Assembly (NCBI GenBank): GCA_015680905.1
Contig: CM027382.1
Location: 7,909,501 to 7,973,500, forward strand
Reading direction: 5' to 3'
Length of the DNA stretch: 64,000 nucleotides
DNA from: Coptis chinensis
Lineage: Eukaryota; Streptophyta; Magnoliopsida; Ranunculales; Ranunculaceae
The notes beneath the pieces were generated by a model. That model did no database searches and was not told where the DNA came from. It worked only from the letters and a program-made list of their open reading frames with translations. Position numbers and translations under genes: made by a program. Shown one piece after another: positions 43,310 through 57,306 of the stretch (positions are counted from its first letter, which is position 1; the number at the start of each line of letters is the position of its first letter).

Positions 43310-46300
43310 TGATAAGTGCTCAAAAGTAAATTTATAAACCCAATTATGTGTATGTTAGTCTCTATTTTATAATTAAATATTATAATATGATGCAATTTTG
43401 TGTTTTACAGGTCAAAAGAACCTAAATATAAAATTTAGAGGGAAAAGAAGTCAAACAAGTCAAAAAGGAGTCAATTGAATTACAATTAAAGGCCTAAGGC
43501 AAAAAGCGTCATATTTTGTCTCCATAAGTGTCAAGCCTAATGGGACTTTAAAGAGGATAATAATTCGAGTTAGAAGAGCTTCAATCGATCTCAAAGCCCT
43601 AATTTCGAATTTCAGGTGAAGATGAGATCAACATGGAAAGAAGTCGAGTTTCACAAGAATTAGAAACCTGAAGTCGTCGGAAAATTTTAGCTTGGGAAAT
43701 AGACCGCTTATAGAGCAAAGTGGGCCTCGTCCAACTTTGGTCCAACCTCTAATTTAACTTTTCCAGATTGCTTCTAGAAAGATTATAGAGAGTTTGACAC
43801 CAAATAAACATAGATTCGGATATCTATCCGCATCAGAGCATGTAAAGCTAAATATATAAGGCACAAAAACCTCAGTTTACATCATCTAGAAATTGAGTGT
43901 TTGCATCTTAGATCTAGAATTAAGAGAGAAGAAAGTTTAGACCTTTCACCATTAATAGCTATAAAGATTATTCTTTTTCATATCAGGTTCATAAGATAGT
44001 ATGATGTCTTAATCTCCCTTCTCTTGGGAGGAGATGAAGCCTTTTTTCGTATGTTTTAGTTTAATTCTTCTTCTATCATGTTTGAGTTTAAATCCATTGA
44101 GTTTCTTCTTATTCGGCCCATTTATCTAACTCCAGTATTAAGGAGGTTAGAGGTCTTAGGGTAATTCATGATTGTATAGAGCCAAATACCACAAAACCCT
44201 TAGATTCTTTTCTTCTAGTTTTTAGCGTTATAGTATGATGATTTGATTCTTTATGGCACCCTCAATTAGTTGTATGGTTAATGTAATGCCCGTTTTAAAA
44301 TCACGTATTTATTTATTAATTAATTAATTAATTTATTTATTTAAAATTCCGGCCAATTGGATTTCGGATACGTGGCCTGGTTTCCGCCCGAAGTCATCAA
44401 TTAAAGGCTTGGGTTTTAAACCCAAGTATATTCGTATTGTTCGGAGAATAGGTTCTTAGATAATAAAATAATAAAAAAATAGGGCTTTTGTTTCCGTTGA
44501 GCGCCGAACACCACAATTCAACTATGATGAATTACAGTAAGAGTTTTAATCTGAGAGAGAGTAGTTAGTTTTTTCTTTCTTCACGTATATGGAAGAAATT
44601 TAGCTTAATGTTCAATGTTTTTCACTATTTTTACCGTTAGTTTCTTTCCTCGCCGTTTTGTCGTTATTGTTAAACTATGTTGAAAACTTTGAAATCGACA
44701 TTTAACCGTCGGGTTTGATTGGGCCTCGCAATGGCGCCGCCTTTAGCCCAAGATAAGGAATTGTCCTACCTTCTCGCCTTATTGTTGTTTGAACTTTTTC
44801 GTCATTGCGATGGTTTGTATTGGTTGATGTCGGGTCAAATGCTTGATGATTGGTTATTGACGGTGGTGTGGTGTCACAAGACCACGAAGAAGTCGTTAAT
44901 GGAGGCGCCCATTATAGAAATCGTCCATGCATACCGCTTGAACTTTTTAAGTACATTTAATATGTTTTGTGTCTTTGGTTGGATGATGTCGGGTGGTTGG
45001 GGAAGTGTTGGGTAGGTGGTATTGACGGGTTTGAAGGATGTCGCTTGAAGGAACCGTTTAATGGCGGCATGCCCGCATTGATCCTCCAAGAACTAATTCA
45101 ACCGCTTTTGGTTGATTTTGTTGGTTAATTGATAATGGGTTGAAGTAGGGTAGTGTAGGGTTTGTGAGTGGATGTCGGATGGGGCTGCCTGGAGGTTGTA
45201 GTTTGCCATTAATGGCGCCAGAAATTTCCCGATCTAGTTTTAAAACTTTGTTAAAGTGGTTGGGGTTTTTCCGATCATTTCAGTTAGGTTGGAATTTTGA
45301 GGGTGGCCGATTAGTGGTGGCATTTTGGAAGGAAGAAAGGGAGTGAGATAACCGGTAGGCTTGGGCTGGGCCAAAGCCTTTTGGTTTTGTTAGTGGGCGG
45401 ATTCATTCCTATTGTTTTGGGCCTGGGCTTTGAGTTAGTGGCTTGAGTTCTTATTATTTAGTTTTAGGCCGAATGGATTTTAAAGTTTTGGGCGGTTTGA
45501 TTCAATTTTTGGGCGAACCTATTTGTAAGTTGGGGCCGCCTTTAAGTTTTTGGGCGATTTCCTAATATTGTTTGGGGTTGATCCATATTTTAATAGAGAT
45601 CCAATAGGTCTTTCAATATTTAGTTTTTAGGTTCTAAGGTTTTGGGTTTGGGCTTGGCTGGTTTGGGTTCGAACCATTTTTCCTTAGTCATGAGCCATTT
45701 CTTTTGCCCTTAGCCATGAACCATGGCGATGACCCTAAACCTATTGAACATGGAAACGACAATTTTGACTTTGACAATGACGGTTGATTTTGACTTTGAT
45801 CGCCGCACACCGACCGACCGTTGCTATGGAATGTTGACTTTTTCAATTTTTCACATATTTAAGAATATGGACAAATGTAGTAATAAAAATCTTTGTAAAA
45901 TTGTATAACCTTGTTTGTCATTATTTAATTAAGATTTGACGTAAGTAGTAAAGCATATAAATATTGGCACGAACAAGAGGAATTCGGATAATAAGACTTA
46001 GATATATATGTTTTTTATGAGTATTAAACTACATACCTGACTTAGATTCATGGACTTTAGATTTTTGGGCTTTGATTGTGGACGATTGACTTTTTTAATT
46101 GTTTCGCTTTACGCTATAAATTGTATGGACAAATCAAATGTTAAAATGTTTGTGGAAGCTTGTATAAATTTGGTTGTCATTATCTAAGAAAGATTTGACG
46201 CTGATATTGTGTATATTTTGACACGTGACGAGATAGAAACTTTAGGAGATACAATATTCCTAAAATGCTATAAAATGTTATCTGCGATACGCTTGAAGCA

Positions 46301-48444
46301 ATTGTGACATTATATAACATGTTGGGATATATATATTAAATGCAATAGTTTTGGAGAAATAAATGGATATAAACGCTCTATTATTATATATGTGAGATGC
46401 TACTATGAGGTAGTATAGTATGTGTCGATATTTTCCCACTCCGATTGTGGGCTCGAGTGCAATAATATATTGGCACGTGAAAGAATGAAAATTGTTATGA
46501 GATGTATTGAGATAATTCTAAATATATTTGGCTTAGTGAAATAATGTATTTGACATGCACGGATATAGTGAAATGATTATTATGAGATATAAAAAATATG
46601 TCACCGAATAAATTCATTTAACGAAAATCCCAGAACCTAGCTACCACAACTCATATGATTTGGCCTTTGTGATGGGGCTTATGTGATATAATTGATATAA
46701 TTTTGAAGAGTTTGGTGTGAATGGCCCTTTCCGCATTTAGGTAATGGTGGCCCTTGATTATTCCGATTGGTGGATCGCAAAAAAATTAGAAACACGCCGC
46801 GATATTTTATGCGAATAGTGGCAATACTTGCATAATGGCTTTTCGTTAAGAGGGTTACCGGTGTCGCGGCATTCCGCTCGGAGTGGTATTCACATACGAG
46901 TGGTTCATTATGTGAGGGAGGCATGTGGATGTACATGTTCGTTGGGAAGCGATTGTGGTAGCCATGGAAACTAGGTAAGACATAGATACAACATGAATTT
47001 TAGGGACACATAAAGAAAGCTTTAATTAATATAATTATGGTAATATGTTGGTTAATGATATATCTTTAGATAGATGATTGTATATGGTTTTGGCGTAAAG
47101 GTGGGTCAAATTAATTACTTGTGCGAGAGACGACTCACTCAGAATTGAGCATGAAATCACGGTAAAGTATAGAATATACTTGGTCATATTATTAGTTTAG
47201 TTAGAATCTAAAACCTCGTGGAGGAACTAAATGCTTTTATTATCGCATGGTTTGTTGTGTGGTTAATTGGGAAGTTAAGGCACCTCGATGGAGAACTACC
47301 TGCCTTAGTTATTGTACTTAAGGATCTTTGATTAGTCGTTGAAAGTTAAAGGCCTCGGTGGAGGAACTAACTCCTTGATGGATTGTGTATATATTTGGTA
47401 TAAGTATATGTTGTATTTTAGAGCTACTCACACCAAAGATTTTTATAATGTTGACCGATTTGCATGTTTTGCTTATCGGGTGTGTTTTTTAAATGAACAT
47501 AGTTGATAAGTCTTGACAGGTTTAGTGTTGAAGAAAGATTGGTTCTTTGCTTGTGGTTTCGCATTAATGTCGCATTTCAGGATATGTTTTGTTTTCCCTT
47601 GTGGTGATATAGATTTTCAGTTGAGACAAGATTATTTGTAATTTCATTTGTAAATTTAAATAAAGAGTTATTGGAAAGAGATTTGTAACCTAATCTTATT
47701 TGTGAATTTTGTAATGAAGAGGACTTTTGTTTACTTGAAATTTTTATTAGTTTTAATTATCCATATTTAAACCTGTTTATGGGTTTTGGGAGTTAAGAGT
47801 CGCCACACCTCTCAAGATCGAAAGAGGCCGAACAAATATTGTTTTTTCCTCAAATTCATTAAAATTCCGGGTGACGTGGTTAATGCCACATGTGGATTTT
47901 CCATGGCACCTAGAGTTGTATATTGAATGCCACTTAAAGCACAATTTGGTTAGATAGAAGATATCATTAGAGATTGAAGAAGTATTTGATGGAAAGATAG
48001 AAAGCACATTGAAAGCCACATATTATCATCATGGTTATGAGCATAAGGTTTGTAGGTATGGTAAGTTTCTATTGGTGATTTATATTAAACATGATAGGTA
48101 GATCTATTAGACTAATTCTATGATTTTGGTGGATTCATCTCTCCCAAGATATTCTCTCTCTTGATTCATATTCATATATTTAAATTAGTTTATTTTATGC
48201 ATAGTTTAAATCTCAAATCAAATCAACCATGTATTAATTATTACTTAGCCACATCACATCTTTTACTTGAATCCATTAAAGTAATTTAGATTAGAAATTT
48301 CTATTATAATCAACTAGTTATTTAGAATAGGATTGATACCTTGCTAGCCACTATACTAATCAATATTTAATAGGCTAAGTAAGATTTGCAAAATATACTT
48401 AACACAAACAATGACATAAATAATAAATGTTAAGTGCTTTTTCA
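43310..48444 (+). repeat. 5' LTR of Athila 1, copy B, interrupted
   Basis: TGATAAGTGCTC to TTTTTCA, as in copy A. The part before the nested element carries many small differences from A. The part after it (47884-48420) is nearly identical to A. Confidence 0.85.
44282..47878 (+). mobile_element. Nested solo LTR, copy B
   Basis: Same insertion as 19012-22661, with GTTAA at 44277-44281 and 47879-47883. The terminal GTGACA of copy A reads GTGACGTG here, so the CA end is lost at a CAG word. The 30-nt repeats are scrambled and some W-boxes are altered. Length is 3597 versus 3650 bp. Confidence 0.85.
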
Positions 48445-48611
48445 ATGGCATTCCATAGCTCTAAATTGATTAGGTGATATAATATTTAATTTATATTACT
48501 TTATTTTATGAATTCATATAGTATAAATTACATATTTAGCATAATTAGATTAATTTAGCATAATTCAATTAGATTTGCATAGTAGAAAGTATTTTCATAA
48601 AGTTTAGTGTT

Positions 48612-49290
48612 TGTTTAACAGAAAAGAACAGTACAGAAAACTTATTTATAAATTTCAAAAAATTCTGAAATTTTACAGAGTGGATCTGTACAGTATCGGT
48701 AATTTATTGAAATTTTTTCAAATTTTTAGTACTTGTATTACCTGGGTAACTAACATCATCTTTGCAGTACCCCATTTTCAGTTTTCAGGACGCAAGCATC
48801 TGTAAAAACAGTCAAGCAGAGTTATTTGCACATTATCAAAAATTCTAAATTTTTTATAGGAGGAACCTCGATTTGTCAGGAGCTTTCAGTAAAAATTTGA
48901 GTATTGTTTGACCTGTTTTGACCACTTAACTAGTTGGTTGTTTTCAGTGTGTTTCTATAGCTTTTCAAGACCAAGGTCTCTGGAAGAACAGTCGAGAAGA
49001 AGGATCTGTAAAACTCCAAATAATCCAACCTTTTTACAGAATCATCCCTGACACGTCAGGAGACTCCAGTAAAAATTTTGTGATTTTAGTTCTATTTTAC
49101 TTATTTATTCAATCGATTGTTTACAGTATATGCAGAAAACTTCTTCATTGGACTCTGCAGGATTAAACAGTACAGAAGAGGGACTTAGCAAGCTCCGATT
49201 GCTCTAAAATTTTACAGACTACTTTCTAGATGTATCAGGTAGCTTCTATAAAAATTTCAAAATTTTTGGACTTGTTTTGCTTGCTGTAAC
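48612..49290 (+). repeat. Approximately 180-nt leader repeats, copy B
   Basis: Almost base-for-base the same as 23400-24080, including dozens of CAG and CTG words, in contrast to the neighbouring LTR and coding parts. Confidence 0.75.
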
Positions 49291-49441
49291 AGTAAGTGCT
49301 TCTCTTCCACCGTGAATCCCCTGTTAGCGTTTCCATAATTAGCATTAATAGTTAGCATCATATAGTTTAATAATATAATTTAGTTAATTAAGTGCATATT
49401 AGATTATTTTATATAGCTTTTATTATCTAGTGCATGAAAAC

Positions 49442-51011
49442 TTAGTTTCGTGATTCACCTCGTAAACGCTTTAATCAGAAGAGCTAATTCTTGTAACAAT
49501 CTTTCAATTACGGTTTGGAGAGACCACCATCAACTTCGAGGATCTCGAACAAGATGAAACACACACACCACTAGTAGGTTTAGAGGATACACCAGAGAGA
49601 GTACCATTAGCCGCCATAGCTGATCAAAGAACTCTTAGCACCTTGTTTCAACCTATCGCGGTTCAACCACCGAACTGCATAGTGATGCCCAACAATAACA
49701 ATAACTATGAGATGAAGCCCACCATTCTTAATATGTTGCCAAGATACTATGGCAAAACAAATGAAGAACCGTATAATCATCTGAGTAAGTTCTTGAGCAT
49801 ATTAAGTACTTTTAAAGCACCTCATCTTTCCCTTGAAGAGACTAGATTAAGGTTGTTCCCTTTGACTTTTAAGGATACCGCACTACGTTGGTATAGATCC
49901 CTACCCTCTAATTCTATAACTACTTGGGAGCAACTATCACAAAAGTTTATGAAACAATATTACCCTTTATGTAAAACTGAAGCCATGCAATTGGCTATTT
50001 CAACCTTCAAAGGAAAACCTAATGAAGAGTTTCATACAACATGGGATAGATTTAATGATTTACTTGTCCATTGTCCACATCATGGTTTTGACATACTTAA
50101 TATCGTACATTACTTTATAAAAGGTCTTTCACCTATGAACCGGCCGCTTAATTGAATCAATGAATGGAGGAAGATTTACTAGTCTTACTCCCATGAAGCC
50201 TACACTTTTTGCAAAACTTTTCTAAGAGTTCTAAGGATTGGGCCAATAGTAGTGACCATGAGGACATGGCACGGGTAGATGGGGGATGAGTTTTAGTAAA
50301 CCAGGTATGTATGAGGTTAAAACTAAACTCAATGAGAAACTTGAAGGTGCCATTGCTAGTTTAACCACAAGAATCGAAAACTTAAACAAGAAATTTGATT
50401 CATTCACTTTAAACCCTCCAAAGAATAATCAACCTCAACAAGCAATGAGTGTCAATCAATTTTGTGAAAATTGCCTTACTACAGATCATGACACCTCGGG
50501 TTTGCTCTATGTTTGTTGCTTTCAAGGTATTGATGATGTTTGCGCTTTTAATACATTCCAAATACAGGGTTATCAAAATAATTTTAGTAATAACAACAAC
50601 TATAACCCAGATCTTAGAAATAACTCAAACAATTCATGTAGACAGAATATGCCTCCACAACAAAACCAATATGGTTTTCAAGGTAATCAAGGGAACAATA
50701 GGCAACAATACATGAATAATAGAGGCGCAGTAGCACCTTCTCCACAATATTACCCACAACAACAACAACAACAAACAAACATGAACAGAGAATTAGCCAT
50801 AGATCCTATGGCTAATTACCAAACCCAACCCAACACCACAGATGAAACCATGAGAGCTTTAGCCACCAAAAACGAGAATGAATTCAAAAGAATTGACCGA
50901 AAAATTGATATTATGGCTCAACAAATAACTCAACAGATGAGCCAACAATTCAATCAAATACTAGCTAGTCCTAGCGTATGGACCCAAGAGAACTCTACCA
51001 AGTCAACCTGA
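49442..51011 (+). pseudogene. Gag of Athila 1, copy B (shifted)
   Basis: The frame is altered near 49510-49550. Residues LFQPIAVQPP through LSPMNRP are open at 49643-50155. A change at 50143 (CGTCAG in A, CGGCCGC here) and another near 50190 shift it. It is open again at 50286-51011, then lost near 50970. The same core motifs as copy A are present, so the protein family is certain. The in-frame TAG at codon 4 is shared. Confidence 0.8.
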
Positions 51012-51099
51012 ACAAAACCCTAAAGGTAGAAATGTTTATCAAGTTGAAACCACCCTTCATCCGCACCCACAGAGGCAGTTAACTCAATATCTACCCTTA

Positions 51100-52130
51100 G
51101 GTCAGGAAAGAAAGTAGATAACAAAGTTGACATACCTGATTCTGATGAAGTTGTTATAACAAAAGATAAGGAAAAGGCAGTTGAAACTAAAAAAACCAAA
51201 GAGCAGGTAACCGAAAAAATTCCACCCGCACCATTCCCCTCTAGGTTAAAAGATAACAAAAAGGAAGCACAATATAATGAGATCATGAATATTTTTAAAA
51301 ATCTACATATCAATATTCCTTTTTTAACTGCAATTAAACAGATACCTTCATATGCAAAATTTATAAAAGACCTAGTAAAGAAGAAAACAAATATTCCTAA
51401 AGATGCTTTTATTGCACAAAGTTGTTCATCCTTTCTACAGAACAAAGCCGTAGTAAAACATAAGAACCCCGGTAGTCCTACAATTACGTGTAGAATAGGA
51501 GAGGATTACACTGATCAAGCATTATTGGATTTAGGTGCTAGTGTAAATTTGTTACCTTACTCAGTTTATAAACAACTAGGGTTAAAGGACTTGAAACCAA
51601 CAAATGTTAGACTACAGTTAGCAGATAGGTCTATTAAGATTCCACGAGGGGTAATAGAGGATGTGATTATCAAGGTCTCTGATTTTTATTACCCCGTTGA
51701 TTTTATAGTTCTTGACACTTTACCTACAAATGGAAACCAAATTCCTATCATTTTGGGTAGACCATTCTTAGCAACAACAGAAGCTCTAATAAATTGTAGG
51801 AATGGGAACATGTCTATCACTTTCGGGAATATGAGAGTAAATGTAAACATATTTACACTATTTAGAAACCCTGATGATGATACGGAAAAGATGGATGATC
51901 TATGTATAGTACACACAATAGCTAATAAACGTTTTAGAAACACTCACCACAAAGATCCATTTTTATCATGTGTCTCACAATTAGGCATGAATTATAACAA
52001 GGATAATATTATACACCATATTAATACATTGCTAGACATAATCAACCAACCTCATACAAAAATAGAAGACATTCGAAAGCATCTTTATGTCAAGCTACTT
52101 TTAATCGTGATTTATCAAAGATTTAATTAA
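51100..52130 (+). CDS. Protease part of Athila 1 gag-pro, copy B
   Basis: The intact version of the region broken in copy A. The frame is open from upstream through 52130; from the Met at 51285 it has 281 residues. The aspartic-protease active site DLGASVNLLPY is at residues 82-92, followed by IPRGVIEDVIIKV, FYYPVDFIVLD, and IPIILGRPFLATTEALINC. It would process the gag-pro chain. It ends KHLYVKLLLIVIYQRFN without any RT, so the element lacks its own polymerase and integrase. Copy A extends the end differently (a shift near 26865). Confidence 0.85.
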
Positions 52131-52728
52131 GATGGCTAACTCTCTACTAAAATGTATAGGTCATGCATGGAAAAGAAGGAAGATAAAAAAGCAAAAATCG
52201 GATTACAAACAAGTTTTAAGTCTAGGGAATCAACTATAAAAGACCCACAAATTTATAAAATTAATTACCTAAGCTAGGTTAGGGGGTAACCTTAAGCTTC
52301 CCCTCTATGTCCGGCAACATTAAATGTAAACTTTATGGGAGGCAACCCAAGTAGTTTAAATAGATAGTTTAATCGGAGCTCATGACAAGGAAATCGAATG
52401 AGAAAATAAATCGTGCACTAAACTCGTGTTGAAGGTATAAAGTAAAAACTCAACGAATTCTTGAGCTTTTTATATTATCATTCCAACTGTGAGTAGCTTT
52501 CTCCAAATCCAATTCAAACAATGATAGAGGACTAGGGAAGTTCCAATATAACCAGGAAAAATTAACCCAATTCATGCAAAGCAAAGAGGGGAGAGTCGAT
52601 AGATTTTGGAATTCGAGTTAAGATAGGAGTTGAAATCTACCGGTAAAGTTGTAGCTTCACGATTATGACTAGTAGAGACGTGGAGCACTTCTGAAAGTTT
52701 TTCTATAAAGCTATATTTTGTAGCGTCT
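52131..52728 (+). other. 3' non-coding part of Athila 1, copy B
   Basis: Counterpart of 27042-27525, with the G5/C4 hairpin near 52280 and the TATGGGAGGCAACCCAAG phrase. No polymerase remnants here either, which makes loss of pol older than the large duplication. Confidence 0.6.
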
Positions 52729-54619
52729 TGATAAGCACCCAAAACTGTAATATTAAACCTCGAGAGACATAGCATTTTGGTCAATTATGTGTTTAATAAT
52801 CATGTAATAATTATATTTTTCGTACTTTTTGCAGGTTTCCAATTAAAATGAAGATAGCGATAAAACATGCATCAAAGTACGGGAATCTGGGAATATTTGG
52901 AGTTTCCCTTTCGACCCGTAAAAGTAGAAGTTTCCAAAAGAACGAGAACCGGTCGCGAGCGGGCCCACATATGAAGAAGCGAGGGAAACTTCCGATGCTC
53001 GAAATCGGATAAATCTAGGTGCTTGACGCGTTGGCTAGTGAAGCCGCCAAGTACAAGAATCTGAGGAATATTGGAATTCCCGCTCAATCCCCGTAAAGCC
53101 CAAACAAAGCCCGACTAGAGCCGAAGTTTCCAAAAGAAACGAGAACCGGTCGAGGCGGGCCCACATATAAAGAGGCGGAAACTTCCGAAGCTCAAATCGG
53201 ATAAATCTAGGTGTCTTAGAAGCGTGGGCTAGTGAAGCTGCCATAGCGACGAGGCGACGAACTTCTAGCGCAAGGACAAAAAGTAGTAAAAGCGCCAATT
53301 TTAATCCATCGGACACACTAAGTGGACACACTATCTGGGCCCGAAGGCATGATGAGTCGATAGGCGGGTGGCAATTGATGGTTTCAAATTGATACCATCT
53401 GTCAAGAAAGAAGACGTATCAATTCAAACCGGTGGTTTGAATTAACATAAAACTAAAAACAAAACATTAAAATGGCAAAAGGACAAAAACTTAAAACCGT
53501 TGAAAACAAAGTTTGGTTTCAACCATTCAATTAGCAAAAGAACAAAATCTTAAATATTCAATGGGTCACTTTTTGTATTGCCTATATATATATGAAGGCT
53601 TAGCGCTTCATTAGAAAACTTCCTTCATTTTTCATGCTTTAGCTTCCGCTTCAATTTAGTTTCTTTCGATTACTTACATTACGTTATTTTTATTTCGAAA
53701 TTTTAATCTGATGGAGTTATTTTACCTTAATAACCGGTTATTTCTTTCCTTGTTTAATTTCTGTCCTGCAATTATTTACTTAATGTATACAGCAAGTTTT
53801 ATTATTCCTCCTATGATGATGAGCTAATCCCCCCGGAGGAGGGTTATCTTTGCTTCGTGTAAAAATCGGATTGACTTCGTTAATATTCTAGAATCACTAC
53901 TTAGGAATTAGACATAGAATTAACATCCGGTCCCAAAATGGCCCGAGGCGTACAAAGTTGGAGTCTTGATGCTCGGGGCGAGTCTGTAGCGACAAAATGT
54001 CTCGTACGACTCTGCAGTGTCGAACTGACTCTCGATTCGTCCGGTGATGTGAACCTGTGCCAGGAGCAGAAATAATATACCAGAGATGAGGTATTATCGA
54101 AACTCCTTATGCTAGTGAAATCGCGACCTAGAGATGTGGGCATGCACTAGGGATCAATACTTTTCGGCGTCGTCTCCGAAATGAGACGAACTAGAGATGT
54201 AGTGATTTAGTAATAAAAACTGTTGAAAAATGATTCTTGCATGAGCATGATTAACTCTCTCCCTGTCTCTCTACTTTTATTTACCTACATATAATCGCCG
54301 TAGTAATTTATATTATTTGCATTACCGTTATTTTAATTAAAACCAACTAAAAGAAACCTAAAAATCCTACTCACCTAAAGTTGTAACTCGGTTGTGAACC
54401 TATCCGAGCCACTAAGGTTTGGGCCGATCCCTTACTTTCGACCTATCCTACCAATCCCAAAAAGTAAGGTAACTTGACTAAAAACGTCATCGACTATCAC
54501 GGACGTTGGACTTTGGACTTTGGACTTGGGTGTGGACCTCGGACTTTGGACTTGTGGACCTCGGACTTAAGGAAATAAGTAACTGAAACCAATAAACGTG
54601 CCTAAAAAGCGTTTTATCA
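52729..54619 (+). repeat. 5' LTR of Athila 2, copy B (1891 bp)
   Basis: TGATAAGCACCC to TTTTATCA; TATATATATA near 53583; primer site TGGCGCCGCTGC from 54622. Differences from copy A cluster in 52.87-53.45 and 53.93-54.15 kb, in CG/CHG-rich text. Confidence 0.85.
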
Positions 54620-54621
54620 AA

Positions 54622-55484
54622 TGGCGCCGCTGCACGCCGAAGGACTCTGGACTTAACGTAATAACTGGAATACATCCATAAAAGCCCCTCCCTTACCTCA
54701 TCATCTTTTTAATTGTCATTTCTGTTACAATACTAACTATTTACCGTAATTTTTTCTACTAACAAATAACTGTGAGCCAAGTTTTGTTTATCTTCATTAG
54801 CACAGTCTAAGTACTCCATAGGAATTTGAAGTACTAAACAGACAAAAGAGTCTCGGACGAGACTGAATTAGTAAGCAAGCGAAACTAACCTGGAGTATCA
54901 ACACTCCGGTTTTCAGGTACAGGCCACTTTCCTTTTCAGTACTCTTTTGGGCTCTTTGGTCCTGTTTTTCTAGTAGCATAAGCTCGGGAGTAGTCGATCG
55001 CTATACGAGGAATCAAGCGGGGCCTTGGGTTTCAAACTCTTAAACTCCTCAAACTTTGTCGAGGATATTATTCGCTATAACCTGTTTTACCTCGTATATT
55101 TGTATGTTAACATGAGAACTCTGTGCATGTAAAGGTGGTTCGACATTACATATTCACATTAACACAATATGATTCAAATATATTTTGATATATGCGTAGT
55201 TTCAAACCACCTGCTTAGAATATTTTTGTATGTGTATGTTACATCAATTCCGTACCGCGGTATTCAATTGCATGAGTTAGTTCTTGACATTCCCCAGCTC
55301 CGCATTATAACTTACATATAGTTGCAACGCATATAGGCACTATAGATTTGCATGAGTAGACTTTCTACGTAAACTAGTATATGTTAGTTAGTTTCTATTT
55401 CTAGCATTTATCGTTTTTAATTGCATGTTTCGTAATCACGTCTCCATAATACACTAATTACGTAAATAAAAAAAAAAAAAAAAT

Positions 55485-55516
<32 letters not shown>

Positions 55517-55985
55517 CGTAATTAAAAATTTCATCTAAATCATCTTAATAACACCCCGCATAATACACCATCATAAATCATCATCCTATTCCATCAGTGC
55601 CTAGGAAACTTGAGAAAAAAAATTGAGGTTGCCTAATTAAGGAGCGTGCTATACGAACAACCTCCCTCAATTCTCTCGGGTAACACAGCTGGAATATTCA
55701 CCGCGTTATCCTAGCTTCCCCTTTCGGGTTAGCAACATTTCGGGGAAAACGTGTTAAATTCCCCTCCTTCCTAACTTCTAAAACCTCCGGTCATTATTCA
55801 TTCCTTATGAGCACTAAATTAAAATTCATATTTGTATGAGACTACGGTTACGGTAAACATAAGGAATTAGAACTTACATATCATCGTCGAAAATACAAGA
55901 AACAAGCGTTTATGTTATCTCCTAGGCATAGTTCCTCCTCTGTAAATCAACCTCGTCAAACATCTCCGTTTCCATTATCTCCTTT
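54622..55985 (+). other. Primer site and gag leader of Athila 2, copy B
   Basis: Begins with the primer site (54622-54633). Holds an almost pure A tract at 55465-55512 where copy A has T-interrupted A runs. No ORF of note. Confidence 0.6.
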
Positions 55986-57306
55986 AATTATGGTGAAGAA
56001 AACCTCACGGTCGAAAACCCTTTCGGTTCTATCTTTTGCCCTTCGGGAAGGACACGCTTCTGCGTTAAACTTCGATCGCGATTGTAGGTGATTTTTAAGT
56101 ATTCGTGAAACATTTTCGGTTTGTTACCGGTTTACCATGGTTTAGACCATGAAAAACCGTCAATCATCTTCGTCGGATGCAACAAGTAGTCACCACTTTC
56201 CGCCCATCCGACCGTTACCACGAACAAGTCTTGCTTAGGTTGTTCCCCTTCACCTTAGGCGATAAAGCTTCGGTTTGGCTCGCCCGGACAAAGCGCCGCA
56301 ATCCATTGACACATGGGCCAAACTTGTTCAAGCATTCATGATAAAGTTCTATACTCAAAAGAAAACTACAGAAATGCTTCAAAAGATTCAATTCTTTTCG
56401 CCCGGCTTCCCGGGAATCCTTTTCGGGGCGTGGAGCAGATTTCTTGATCTACTTCTCGAATGTCCCCATCATCAACTTCGACACCATTTGTATTAGTCCG
56501 TTCATTTTTAATGGCCTCTCGACCATCAAAAGGAAACATTAGATATCATGAGCGGTGGTTGTTTCATCACAAGGAAGCCATCTTGAAGCATACACTTTTC
56601 TTGAAAACGGGCCTCCGCGAAGCACCCATTGGGGAAACACGATTCTTCTAGATCTTCTAAAGACACTCTACCTACCAAAGTTACGTCTATGTTCGAGGTC
56701 AAACCCGATCCGAATTAAAAACTCTAATCGAAGTCTTAAACAAAAGGTCGATGCTCTTTCGGTACAAGTAAATGAACAAAAACCCCCGAAACGGTCATGG
56801 CTGCAATTCCCCATGCCCTCTTTGCTTAAGTCCCGAAAGCGCCCGATTCTTATTGTCCTTTGGTATATGAGTGTCCTCCCCAACCTTCTGAAGAGGCTTG
56901 TGCTTTCAACATCCCTAACGCACCTTGGCGACAACATCCGAATTTAGCTTGGGCAACCCCTGTCCAACAACAAGCTCCTCCAGGTGGCAACAACGTTCCC
57001 GTACGACCACCTGCGAACTACAATTCCTATCGTCAAGGAAATCCTCCACAATTTCAGCAAGGGCAAAATAATTTTCCCAATAACGCAAATATGGGATACC
57101 AAAACAACCGCAACCTTGTTCCCGCTAACCAAGGATATGGCTACCAAAATCAACCCGTAAATAATAACCGTGAACTAGTTCCTGCGCTCCTTTGGTACAA
57201 TCCCACAGCCGATAAAACGGCTGAAACTTTCCTGACATACATGAATCAACAGAATCAAATCCTAGCTTCTATCCAACATCTCTCCAGTTTGTTGGCTTCG
57301 GGATAA
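55986..57306 (+). pseudogene. Gag of Athila 2, copy B
   Basis: DTWAKLVQAFMIKFYTQKKT and EMLQKIQFFSP are in frame at 56275-56496; further core pieces lie in other frames. From 56860 a 148-residue frame gives the Gln/Asn/Pro-rich tail (PPANYNSYRQGNPPQF, NQGYGYQNQ) and the NQQNQILASIQHLSSLL end. A Cys/His knuckle is likely around 56815-56900 but frame changes prevent a firm reading. Confidence 0.78.
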
